Positions 1-11,058 of a stretch of 64,000 bases of DNA are shown here, piece by piece. Every line of letters begins with the position of its first letter. The first letter of the stretch is position 1. Source of the DNA: Drechslerella dactyloides (Eukaryota; Ascomycota; Orbiliomycetes; Orbiliales; Orbiliaceae); NCBI GenBank assembly GCA_020064725.1, contig JAGTWJ010000001.1, positions 186,001 to 250,000 of the forward strand, in the 5' to 3' direction. The position numbers and the translations under genes are program-made. The notes beneath the pieces are model-generated. The model ran no database searches and was not told where the DNA came from. It worked only from the letters and a program-made list of their open reading frames with translations.

Positions 1-1775
1 AGATATTCATCTCTACAGATTCACCAGTGAATTGTCAGCAAGTTGTCAATTGTCATTGAGATGTCGCCTATAATGAATGCAAACCAATGAAAGCGCATAC
101 CTCGCATTGCTCATCACCTAGAATTCGAAATTGAGATTAGTTAAACGCAGTCTGTAGAAGTGCATATTACTCATTATGATGGGATATGACTTACAGCCGA
201 TAAAGAATTGCTAAGTAACGATATCAATGACGTGATGAGGAGAATGTTCGTCATCGTGACAAAAATCAACTATGCAAAGGCCGTTAGCAGCGCAATCTCA
301 TCGTTGTCAATTGTCTCGCGAGCCAGACAGCCGCAGTTTGGTTTACGAGACAACATTCTCAATGCCAGTAGACCCACCATCAACGGCGCCCCGAGGACCG
401 GCGATATTCTCTGCATCATTTCCTACAACACAGTTAGCACAGGGCGCTCTAGCTAGTCTCGGGGCCAGTGGCCGACCCAGGCAATTCTGGCCTTGAGACT
501 ACGCTCTAGCATAGCAGGAGCAATTGACTTACAAATCCCAGAAAGCTACTCCCAAAGAACACCTTGATGAGCAACCACGTCATCTCTCCCAGCGTGAATG
601 AATCTCTCGCCAGCAGCGTAAATGTCGTCAAAAACCCCAAATACAAAATTATCACCAGCGCCAGAAACTTCAAGAAATCCTTCGTCATCTGCCTCAACGC
701 CGGCACCAGGGTGCCAAAAAACGGCGTCAGTGAAAATAGCGAGAAGATCCTCGGCAGCAGCAGCAGCGCCTCCAGCGACAGCACGTCGAACGAGGTATCG
801 ATCAACCCGACATCTTGCCTCGCCAGCCCTACCATCCGGAACACAAAGAACACCGTATATATGATGATGATCAAAATGTCGGCCCAGGACCAAAAGTCCG
901 CTGTGTAGAACAGCGCCCCGGCGTCCGTGATCTGGCTCACCTCCTCGTAGCAGAAGCTGAGAAACATGACGTTCAAACACCACTCCATCACGCTGACTTT
1001 ATCTCCGTCCCGCTCCACCAGCACGCCGTAGTATAATGCCAAGAAGATGATGTTGAAGATCGCCTCGAACACCCTCTGGTAGCGCGGCACGCGGAGCCGG
1101 CAGTAAGGGTCCGTTTTCTTCGGGTTATACAGCGACGCCCGCTTCTGCGACTCGGGGCGGAGGTCATGCCAGAAGACGATGCTGCCATCCCAGATCCCGT
1201 TGACAACATTCTGGACGGTCCGCTGGGAGAGAAACTTCTTCGCATCGCACACAACGGCAAGTTCGAGGGTTGACAGGCCGGCGAAGAGATGCTTGGCAGG
1301 ACCACCGTCGAGGTCGAGGTCGCGCGAGGACTCAAGTAGCGGCGTGGACTCCTCGGCGGACTCCCGCCGGGATTGCGAGAGTTTCTTCTCGTCTGGGATC
1401 TCGTAGCAGAGGTAGTCGATCACTTCGCTGAACTGGTTCAGGTGTGCGCAGAACCGCCAGGCAACAATCTCGGCGGCGAAACCGCGGGATTCGTTCAAGC
1501 CGCGGTCATCATCTTCGCTGGCAAAAGTGGCCTTGCAGCACAGGAGCGCCGCTACAATCGCCGGGTGGTGGCAGTTGTTCGAAAGCGAGGTAATCAGCGG
1601 GCGCAGTCGGCTGGAAAAGGTCGTGGTGCGCAATTGGTCGAAGGTGAAAGGCGTGTCGATGATTTCGATAAAATACGTTTGAAGTTGGTATATCTGCGCA
1701 CCCGCCAATCATCCAGCCAATGACATTGTAGTTGTGTTAGCAAATAGCCATCAACATCTCGTTCTCATTGCTATC

Positions 1776-1819
<44 letters not shown>

Positions 1820-1917
1820 GGAAGGGCGCTTACAAGTTCGCCGAGGGAAGCGTCTTGTTCGATCTCCAGCCCGAAAGTCGCCTTAGAATGAGCGGCTGGA
1901 GTAGCCGGGAATGACAT
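1..1917 (-). CDS. YVC1: Vacuolar TRP cation channel, YVC1 family (3' part missing)
   Basis: Member of the fungal Yvc1 family of TRP channels, which release Ca2+ from the vacuole. Exons on the minus strand: 1834-1917 (ATG, 28 codons), 533-1693, 378-422, 195-269, 101-117 and 1-12, the last running off the window, so the cytosolic tail is absent. About 464 residues are visible. They contain a soluble N-terminal part, hydrophobic helices (VFEAIFNIIFLALYYG, WADILIIIIYTVFFVF, FLALVIILYLGFLTTF), a pore-like stretch ending KVFFGSSFLGF, and a final helix TNILLITSLISLLSNSL. Branch points are visible (TGCTAAC before exons 2 and 3). The long exon cannot start by itself because a TGA at 1709-1711 precedes it in frame, so the upstream exon is needed. 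The first intron carries a 37-base T run (sense strand). Family assignment is by motif recognition. Exons of 17 and 12 bases near the edge are inferred from frame. Confidence 0.88.
1778..1814. repeat. A37 homopolymer
   Basis: An uninterrupted run of 37 A on the plus strand. It lies in the first intron of the YVC1-like gene, so the pre-mRNA carries a U37 tract between the donor (about 1833) and the branch point (about 1740). Confidence 0.95.
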
Positions 1918-2549
1918 CGCAAAGTATATGCTATCGCGATCCGTCGAGAGCCGTGCGCATGGTTGTGCTGCAAAAGTAGACAAGTTACTGACACTGAGAG
2001 GGGAGAAATTAAAGTAAGGGCTGAAGTTGGCGGGACGTCATTCAAGGTATGCAGTTTGAAACTCTGGGGAAACACGACAGAGCAAACGCGCTCTCAGCCG
2101 ATGCGAAACTCAGGCGACACCATTACAAATACCCCTGCAAACGAGTCTACGGAGACTATTAGTTTTGCGAAACTTCAAAAATTAATTCTCTCTGGACACT
2201 TGTATATTCGGGGCTTAATTATTTTTTCTCATGAACCCGCTGCATTACCGCAGCTGAAGCTTATCGTTCATGGGCCCCACCAAAGCTACTGCTAGCTACT
2301 TCTGTATACTAGCTACAAGTCCGTCTCCCCCCCCCCCCCCCCCCAACTGTACATACAAAAAATGAGCCCTGATAGCAGGGCCCCGATGCAATCCCGTTTT
2401 CTCAAGGTAATCGCTTTTATACTTATGTTCAAAACATAGCTAACATGAAATCCGCCATAAAATCACATAATCGAAAAGCCATTCAAACCGCCTAAAAATA
2501 TGGGTATTGAAATGGCATCGTCGCGAGCTGGTCCTATGCACAACCCAGC
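1918..2549. other. Intergenic: YVC1 upstream region and PAT1 3' flank
   Basis: There is no supportable gene here. The stretch holds the 5' region of the YVC1-like gene and the 3' region of PAT1, both on the minus strand. It is AT-rich and contains a run of 18 C at 2327-2344. Confidence 0.7.
2327..2344. repeat. C18 homopolymer
   Basis: An uninterrupted run of 18 C between the YVC1-like gene and PAT1. No function can be assigned. The exact length may also be uncertain for sequencing reasons. Confidence 0.9.
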
Positions 2550-5545
2550 TTACGCCAACAAAAGCTACAAACCGCCGTGTTAGCTCAACTGTAATACCAT
2601 GGTCTAGCTTCAGGTCGCAGGCTCCACTTACATCAATATCGAGTCCCAGGGCCCGAAGGAAGAGATTCGTGTTTGCGAGTTTCTGCTGTCCCATTTCCTG
2701 AGGCAGAGTCTTGCTCGCCTGCACATTTTCGTTTACGCGATCCCTATAATAATAACAAATTAGCCCAAATGATCCTTTCTCTTCTGACAGGAAATGTAGA
2801 AGTCGAACTTACTTGACGGCACCGACCATCTTCTGCTGCTGCTGCATGTTGGCTCCAACAGCCATACTAGCCAGGAACTGCCAAACATACATATCGTCAA
2901 CCTGCGCTCCGTGTGGCGGAAATATTTCCAGCAGGTGATCCTCGAGGATGGCGAACAGCCGGTCGTACGTCTGCGTCCACTTGAGCACCTGTTCGTCGTC
3001 GGCCAACCCGGCCTGCTTGATGATCTCCGCTCTACTGGTGAACATCGTCAGGAAGGCGAGCCCAATCTGGGTCTGGCTGAGGAGAAGTAAGTTGACCCGA
3101 TCGATGAGGATCCCGAGCAGGCCGGTGATAAGACTGAGTTGTGCTTCTGCAACATAAGAAAGCAGCGGGGGCAGAACATATTGCGAGAAACCCTCGATCT
3201 TTCTTCTTGTCTCTGGAGGCAGAGCAACAGCATCTGGAGGGTAGCGTCCATCCTTGATCACGTCGACCTGGTCAAGAGATATTGTGATCATCGTAAGAAT
3301 AGTGATTCGCTGCTCGATGTCGATGTATCTGAAAACTCGCGGGATGGCTTCCTTTGCCTTCTTCACAGAGAGGATAGCAATGAATGGATGCGGCGCACTG
3401 GACCTACACAGATAATGTTTATGAGCATTGGGTTCAAGACGACGCATTGGTGATTAGGAGACATACTCTTCCTTGAATGGTTCCAGGATGCGCATAGATC
3501 GCCACAGCTTCTGAACCAAAGCGTCTCGGGTCTCCAACCACTGTACGGTCGCAGCATCGGGCTGGTGACCAGCCAGATTGGGCCCTGGGTGCTTCCTTTC
3601 ATGCGAATCCAACTCAAGCAAACAGCGATAGATATCCTCGGCAGCTGCCAAGATGCTTCTGCGATCGATGCCTGCGAATGTCGAATGCGATGTCTTTTGG
3701 TTCGAGTCTGCGACGCCAGTGCTGTCTTGCTTTTTTATGCTCAAAAGCGGCTTTGGTGTTTTCACATTGCTGAATGAAATCTTTCCCAAAGAACCTTCCA
3801 AAACCAACTGCGATGCCTTCGGTCTGGCCTTCGCGGCCGCAACAGCTCTTTGCACCTGTTGTTGCATCCGGAGCAAGTGATTATCTTGCCGGCGGGCTCT
3901 GCCGCCGCGAGCGCCTTGTTGACCGAGGTACGTCTGAGCAAATTGATTCAGGGGCTGCTGAGGATTATTCCGCGCCCTGATTGCCATGTAGACTTGGTAG
4001 TAGAAGTCTTCGTTGAAAGAATCCTCATTCACGGAAACCAATTGTTGAAGTTGAATTCTCGTGATAAAGTTCTTGTCCGATGGAGTCATAAGGCCATTAT
4101 ATCGAGACTATGCAAATGTATTAGCCACCGAGATCCGTTTGAATCGACCCCCTTAAAAATAACATACCAGTTGTGCGATTTTATGATTCCGCTTAAGCCG
4201 TTTACTTTGCTCCTCCAGATATTTCGCTTTCTCTTCATCGCTCATATGTACCATTTGCTGCTGTCCAGTTGGCGGCATTGCCACAAACTGCGGGCCATGA
4301 GGAGGAGGGGGCATCATCCCCATTGGAAACTGCATATTGCTGTTATTCGGGAACGGCTGCCCGGGCTGCAGTTGTGGAAATGGTATTTGTCCTGGAGCTT
4401 GGGGCATCGGAGCACGCTGTAGGTGTTCTGGAACTCGGTCATTGGGCGGCGGCGGACGTTGGTTCTGCTGCGGTGGAGGCATAGCCCGAGGTGGGAATGG
4501 TAGTTCCATCTGAGGCTGTTGGAGATGCTGTGGAGGCGGCATCATTTGCGGATGCTGAGGGAATGGTTGCATAGGTCGCCCCGGCCAGCCATCTTGTTGA
4601 TTTAGTTGAGGTTGAGGAGGCTGCTGGGGTTGTAGTTGAGATTGCGGTTGAGGGGGTACAGGAGGTTGCTGAACTGGTTGAGATGCTGCAGCAAGTTTCG
4701 CCTGTTTCTTTGCCAAAATCTCCGCCTCAACTTCTTCCAGGCTTTTGTATTTCCTCTGTGCAGGTGCAGCGGCCGCGGGTGCAGGTGCTGCCATTGGTGC
4801 TGCCTGGGTTTCTTCCACATGACGGAAATGAGCAGCTGCGTGGGCTGACATGGATTTTGTCGGAGTCGCTTCTGGCGATGTGGTCTGCCAAAGCGACATC
4901 TCAGGTTTCAGCTCGGGGATCTCAGTCGGGATTTGATGCCTGGCAACGGCTTTGGGCTTCGTGGCAGCGGCATAGCTGAGCGGTTGTTTTGTCGGTCGTT
5001 GTTGGACTGGTGACTGTTGGGACGGTTGAGGAATCGACTTTTTTGGACCTCGCGCGTAGAGAAGCTGCTCTTCATTGATGGCATTGGCCACTTTGGCGGT
5101 GGAGCCAAAGAAGTCGAAGTCCTTTCCGGCAGCTGTGACAATGGCATTGTTAGACAGTGTGGTGAGAGACAGGTAGTGGGGTATGGAGAATTACCGCTGC
5201 TAGAGCCGCCGAAAGTCTCATCGTTGAAGGCATCATCTCTCTCATCGAGTTCGTCGCCTAGTCCATCGTAGGTGTCTTCGAAATCGTAGCTATTTTACAA
5301 GTAGAAGTGTTAATGAGCCTCTCCCCAGCCATACAGAAGCTTCATTCGAGCTGGGAGCGTATCGCCTGTTCTCAGCAGTCCAAGACAAAGTAGACGTCAA
5401 CATACCTTTTGTCGTCGGTGCTCTCGTTCCGTGACAGGCCAGCGAAGGCATCCCGCTGCTGTGAGAAGCCCGGGGCCTGCTTAGGATGCGGAGCGTTGGA
5501 AGCTCGATCCCTCGGCAGGGTGGTGTCGAAACCGAAAAAGGACAT
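2550..5545 (-). CDS. PAT1: PAT1 mRNA decapping activator / P-body scaffold
   Basis: Pat1 links deadenylated mRNA to the Lsm1-7 ring and the Dcp1/Dcp2 decapping enzyme in cytoplasmic P-bodies. Seven minus-strand exons: 5406-5545 (ATG), 5195-5289, 4168-5132, 3467-4107, 2813-3403, 2632-2743 and 2550-2564 (five codons including TAA). They give 852 residues in one frame. Visible landmarks are the conserved start MSFFGFDTTLPRDR, the acidic block DFEDTYDGLGDELDERDD, and the motif KSLEEVEAEIL. A long Pro/Gln-rich linker (about residues 210-390) follows, then SRYNGLMTPSDKNFITRIQL at about 400 and the helical C-terminal domain from about 520 to the end. All junctions use GT-AG, with branch points such as GCTAAC, TCTAAC and GCTAAT. 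The last exon is only 15 bases, but it restores the family-type ending GLDIDLLLA. The length is normal for filamentous fungi. Confidence 0.95.
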
Positions 5546-7974
5546 GGAGAATCGATTGGCCTGTAAAAGGCCGGGAAGCCGTCGGGGCGTACGAGTTTCT
5601 GCAGTCGTTGGGGTTGGTGATGACAAGACCGGGTGGGAAGCTTGGATGTGCAGGGTTGGGAGCTAGTTGGAGCAAGCAGTCACAGCTGATAGGGCCCAGG
5701 CTGGAATAACGAGAGAGCAGGGCACTGTGGCAGGGCTGAGAGTGGTACGGGTGGAGTGTAGGCGTGGGCCGGGCCAATGGTGAGCGGGTGACAGATTCTG
5801 TCTGCGGGTGTAGAGCGATTGATTGGAGATGCGGGGTGGGTTTGATATCGGAGTGGTGGTGTGTGCTTTCGTGGTGATGGGTGTGGTGGTTGCGGGCAGA
5901 CTTGGTCAAAACGGTGGAGTTGAAAAAAAAACCGACGCAAAACCGGTCGCCAGAGTGGTGACGACAGGCCAACGCACCGACGCCAAAACACCCAGCTGGT
6001 CTTGCTCCACGAACGAAGCCTACCTATACTCGAATTCGCTCGCCGGTCGCTGGCGAGGGGGAGACACCGAAAGGAGGGAGTCGGCTGCCGGACGGGACTT
6101 ATACGCGAATCCTATCAGGCCATATGGTGCCTGATATCGTCTCGGGCAGCAGAGCGGGTTCTCCAGTCTTCAGCCACAGCCCGGCTGCTTAGCGAGTGGC
6201 GGAACGATCTCATATCCTCCAAGTTCGGTCAGGCATCGAATCAAACAACAGCGGGCACCTGGTGCTTACTTCTTCGAAACGGATCCAGGTGCAGCCCAGT
6301 CACCAGCACGGGTTTAACTCAGGCCCCCGGCGCTTGCCAGGTCTGCTTCCTGCGGTTTCACTGTGGCAAGTTCGGTTGCTGTTGCAATGCAATTGAAGTC
6401 GCGTCCGAGATGGGCCATTGGATCCGCCTGCGATGCAACCTGCATGCGTGAGGGTTTGATTTCACGGCAAAGTCGAGATTGCCACTATTCGTGGATACAC
6501 GAGACAGTAATATAAGAAAATACGTTCTCCCGCTGCGACTGGAACATGGCTGGACCATGCATCGTCAGCGTCGCCTGTGCCTCGAACACCGCATTGCAAC
6601 GGACAGCGCTCGTTATTGTATTGACCCTATGTCCCGTCGGTGCTCCCAACCTTATACTAACCGTTATCCCAGTCTCCTTCCATGGAATTTTGGATGGCGG
6701 GCGGTGTTCGTGCTGGATGTCCACGTCTGGTGTCCTGGGCGAGAACGCTACGGCGGGCGTCGTCATCCGGTGGGGTCTGCATCTCGGCTCGACCTTCTCC
6801 GGCTGCCGAAGTACGGACCATGCGATCAAGGAAGAAAATCAGGCACGTCTTCTGTTTGGGAGTGGAGCAGGTATAATAGCACGTTTACGATATAAGGTGG
6901 GATAGCAGATGCGGGTGCAGCGCGGCCGTCCAGAGGGAGGACTACTACTACGGCATTCACCGTTGGCTGGTTGTATACTGTCGCGGAGCAAATATAAACT
7001 TCGCCAACAGCCCTTCGCGATGCGCCGTTGGCGAACAGTCCGGCGGGGAGAGGTCAAATACATACAACCGGAACGTCTCGATCGCATGCATGCGCCAGGG
7101 CTGTCCCTAATTAGCTCTGGCTCGCGACGCCACACATGGCGGGCATTCCGGAAGCGTGCCTTGGATTTGAAAGCTCATTGTGACAAGCACGTGCGACTAG
7201 CGGTTTGGAATCTGGCCTAGCTGGTACCATGCATGGTCGCGGTTGCATTGCATTTGTCGGTCAACGATCGAAGGTTAGATGTCCAACAGCGCTTCAGCTA
7301 TCCAATTGTTATACGGCTGTGTGACACTTCGTGTTTGCGCGTTATCTTGTCTCTCCTGCTCTCCTCGATCGAATGGCCATTGCAGCCACGGTGTGCACAA
7401 ATTGCGAATCTGGTATCTCCGAATCGAAGCTCGATCGCAATGCCTTTGTTTGCGCGACGGGTGCGCAGCTGTTCCGGCGCGCGAGTCGCAGGGCTTGAAC
7501 CGGGCAGCAGGAGCGCTCCAGAGCTGAGAATCCTCCGTCCTCCTGTCGCTTGGCTGCAGATGGCAACCTTATAACTTCCCGCTGGCTGGACTGGATGATT
7601 GGCAGATTGCGTAGGCGGCATCTCCGAGTGAAAAAAACGTTAAAGCTGGACCTGGACCCGTCCGGACTTTCGATTTTTCTTGCGTTCTTCCATTCGTTCT
7701 TTCTCTCGTCGGACTAGTATACGTTGCATCCTCTGTCCAGGAGAGCCGGCTTCTCCTTGCCGCATGCGACCTCGAACAGCAGGAAAATAAAAAGGGCCAC
7801 TCGAGTCCAACCTCCAACCTCACCGCCCGCCGTCGACCAGACAGAAAGAACATCACGATCAGGCTTTAGACCGTCCTCCCCTCGATCGGCCGCCGTCCAG
7901 CGAGCAAACTGTCGGATAAACGAAGCTCCTCTCCGGGTCGAAGCTCCGGGGCTTCTTCCTCAGCATCGCCCGCC
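5546..7974. other. Intergenic, 2.4 kb, divergent PAT1 / GT15 upstream region
   Basis: This is the shared 5' region of PAT1 (minus) and the mannosyltransferase gene (plus). Several open frames of 80-140 codons exist (for example around 6479-6905), but they overlap in competing frames, lack splice-consistent partners and resemble no family I know. I see no gene, tRNA or mobile element. Confidence 0.6.
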
Positions 7975-9642
7975 ATGCCAGCTACCACCAACGCTCGAAC
8001 CCTGCGGTTCATCCTGCTCGCGTTCTTCGTAAGTTCTTACCAATGCAGGCTCTTGCACCTTCGCTCCTTCCCCCGTCGACGTATGCATCGGCTAAACGCC
8101 CTGGGACGCTGCTGCTGCGGGCCGGTCCCAGATGGCGTTCACGAGCCGTTCGAGCAGCTTGGGATGGCATCGCTAACTGGCTGACGTACCTCTGCTTGCC
8201 CCTTGCGTCCAGTTTGTCGCCGTCCTGTATAAAGTCTTCACCAGCACCACGCCCTCATCATATACCTCCGGCTTCTCCTCGAGCGCGGGCTCTTCCAAGC
8301 CCCCTCCGACACTACCTAAATCCGACATTGGTCACATCGGCGAGCACAAGACCGACGCCGACCTGGGCACCGACCCCGGCACCACCCCCAATGACATCAA
8401 AGGCTTCCCCCCAGCTGCAGCTCCGGGGAGGCGTGCGAACGCCACCTTCATCACGCTCGCCAGAAACACGGACACGTGGGAGATCGCCAAGTCCATCCGA
8501 CATATCGAGGACCGCTTCAACCGCAAGTTCAACTACGATTGGATCTTCCTGAACGACCAGCCGTTCGATGACACCTTCAAGAAGGTCACCACGCGCCTCG
8601 TCAGCGGCAAGACCAAGTATGGCCTCATCCCGAAGGAGCACTGGAGCTTCCCGGAGTGGATCGACCAAGACAAGGCCGCCCAGGTCCGCGAAGACATGGT
8701 AAGCCCGCATACGTTAACGTACTCTCAAATTCTGGTGTCAGGAGCTGCTGCTGACACTCATCTCCACAGAGACAACGGAAGATCATCTACGGCGACTCGG
8801 TCTCCTATCGCCACATGTGCCGCTTCGAGTCCGGATTCTTCTTCGAGCACGAGCTTCTCGCCGACTACGAGTTCTACTGGCGCGTGGAGCCGTCGATCAA
8901 GCTGTTCTGCGACGTCGACACGGACCCGTTCGTCTTCATGAAGGAGAACAATAAGAAATATGGCTTCGCGATCAGCCTGTACGAATACAAGGAGACGATC
9001 CCGACGCTGTGGGAGACGACTCGCAAATTCATGGCCGAGTACCCGCAGCACATTGTCCAGAACAACAACCTCGCGTTCATCTCCGACGACGAGGGCAAGT
9101 CCTACAACAACTGCCACTTCGTAAGTGCCCTTACTCTCTTTTTCGCACGATCTCATACGAGTAACCGTACGTCATCTAACGCTAACGATTTTCCACCAGT
9201 GGAGCAACTTTGAAATCGGCTCGCTCAACTTCCTGCGGTCACCAGCGTACCGCGACTACTTCAAGTACCTCGACCACGCCGGGGGCTTCTTCTACGAGCG
9301 CTGGGGCGACGCACCTGTCCACTCCATCGGCGCCTCCCTCTTCCTCAAGAAGGAGGAAGTCCATTTCTTCGAGAACATAGGGTACGTACCGCGCACAAAC
9401 GCCGATCATTCAAGCCACCCCTCGTGCTAGCGCGAAGACGCACTAACCCGATATATAACACAACTAGATACTATCATGTCCCCTTCACGCACTGCCCGAC
9501 GACGGAAGAAGCCCGCGACAAGTACAAGTGCAGCTGCAACCCGAAGGACAACTTCGACTGGAAGGGGTACTCGTGCACGTCGCGCTACTTTGAGACGAAC
9601 AACATGAACAAGCCGAAGGGCTACGAATATCAGATGAACTAG
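7975..9642 (+). CDS. Alpha-1,2-mannosyltransferase, GT15 (KRE2/MNT1/KTR family)
   Basis: Golgi type II membrane enzyme that transfers mannose from GDP-mannose onto O- and N-linked glycans of secreted and wall proteins. Five exons: 7975-8028, 8213-8698, 8770-9120, 9200-9381 and 9468-9642, giving 415 residues. A short cytosolic tail is followed by a signal anchor at about residues 9-25 (interrupted by intron 1). A Ser/Thr/Pro-rich stem comes next, then the GT15 catalytic domain from about residue 75. Family motifs seen include [84 protein letters not shown] and the Cys-containing end [18 protein letters not shown]. Intron branch points GCTAAC, CTGAC and ACTAAC are visible. The family is clear, but I cannot decide between the KRE2, KTR1 and KTR4 branches. 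Confidence 0.95.
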
Positions 9643-10190
9643 CGAGATGGATTTTTGATCTGTGGCCTGACTGCTTTTATCTTCACTTCTCATGAGACTG
9701 TGTTATTAGTAGTATACCATGGGACCCACCAAAAGATTGCTGTTTTACCGCCTGGTCTCGCGTCCAGCCTGTTTTCCACCCTTTCATTGCTTTTCATATT
9801 TCCCTTTTTTTTCCATTGGCATTTCTCGCGTCGAAGTTTCTTGTCTTCGCGACGGGGATTCGATAGTTACGAATTTGAAATGGACTGCCCGACGTTAACG
9901 CGTTGGAAAGTCTACGGGATGCATCGACGGGTTATCGTCGCCTCGGTTTGGTTGAATGGATGCTTTCCTGTTTCTTACGGCTTTGGTAATAGTTAGATTT
10001 TGGGGGGCTTTCGCTAGTTTTCTTTTCCCGATGCATTTATTTCATTTCTTTGCTTTTCGCACGTGTCGTACGATGTATATATATACAGATTTTTCGAAAA
10101 TCGCCGTTAACGTTGCTTCCACATACTATATACAATGCAGCTGCTGTACGACGAACGCTATGCAGCTGCATGCGAACGCACCGCCACATT
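9643..10190. other. Intergenic between convergent genes
   Basis: This is the 3' flank of the GT15 gene (plus) and of the uS12m gene (minus). It is T-rich just after the GT15 stop and contains no supportable gene. Confidence 0.65.
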
Positions 10191-10840
10191 TTACTTCGCC
10201 TTGGTCTTCTTCGTGCCGTACTTTGACCGCGACGACACGCGGTTCGGCACTCCACCCTGTACACTCGATTAGCACCACATCCAATCCATCACACAATTAC
10301 ATTGGGAGGGTAGGGAAGTATAAGAGGGAATGGAAATGGAGGGAGGGGGTATATAAATACCAGATCGTAGGCCCCGCGCACAAGATGGTACCTGACACCA
10401 GGACAATCCTGGCTCCTACCACCTCTCACCATGACGACGGAGTGGGTCTGGATATTGTGTCCCTCGCCGGGAATGTACGCGGTGATAACGCTGCCGGACG
10501 ACAGCTTGACACGCGCGATCTTGCGTTCGCCGGAATTGGGCTTCTTGGGCTTGACGATGCCGACGCGCAGACAGACGCCCTTCATGGCTGGTCTGTTGAC
10601 GAGCTGCGGGGAGACGGGCTTGCGGTTGTGGGATTTCTTGGGGCGGCGACAGCCGCGGAGGACTTGCTGGTATGTTGCCTGTGGTTGCAGCGTCGTGGAG
10701 AAGTGGCGGGTGATCGGAGGGAGGGGGAGGCGGGGTGCCGGCGCCGCGAGGTGCAGTTTGGAGGCCGGTGGGAAGGCGGCGGGGCGGAGGAAGGAGGAGA
10801 GCTGGCGGGAGAGGAAGGTGAGGGTTTTCCGGGTGATCAT
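10191..10840 (-). CDS. MRPS12: Mitochondrial small-subunit ribosomal protein uS12m
   Basis: Bacterial-type S12 protein of the mitochondrial ribosome decoding centre. Two minus-strand exons, 10361-10840 (ATG) and 10191-10256, give 181 residues. Residues 1 to about 47 form a basic, Ser/Ala/Pro-rich import presequence ending [10 protein letters not shown]. The S12 core follows: [19 protein letters not shown], then [40 protein letters not shown] and [16 protein letters not shown]. The second exon supplies the basic end [17 protein letters not shown]. The intron (10257-10360) has a CTAAT branch point. The gene is divergent from SHE9/MDM33 with 218 bases between start codons, so two nuclear genes for mitochondrial proteins share one 5' region. 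Confidence 0.97.
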
Positions 10841-11058
10841 TGTCGCGTTCGATTGACAATCGTCGTGTATATCTTTAGATATGCTGAGATTGGATGGAAC
10901 GGCGATGTGGTGATGGTGGTTTACGTATGAGGATGGATGAGGTACGTTACTGGTTCCTGGTCAAGCGAAAATTTCCGAAACACCATCCATGTCGAACGGT
11001 TGAAGCAAACTCCGGCGGCCGATGCGCAACATCACCAGCACCGACCGCCAACTGCTCG

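Noticed and set aside
6479..6905. Two overlapping plus-strand frames of about 120-140 codons
   Set aside because: They use different frames over the same bases, have no matching exons on either side, and show no recognisable motif.
7480..7510. Minus-strand GGTTCAAGCCC resembling a tRNA B box
   Set aside because: Flanking bases do not form a T stem and no A box lies at the right distance.
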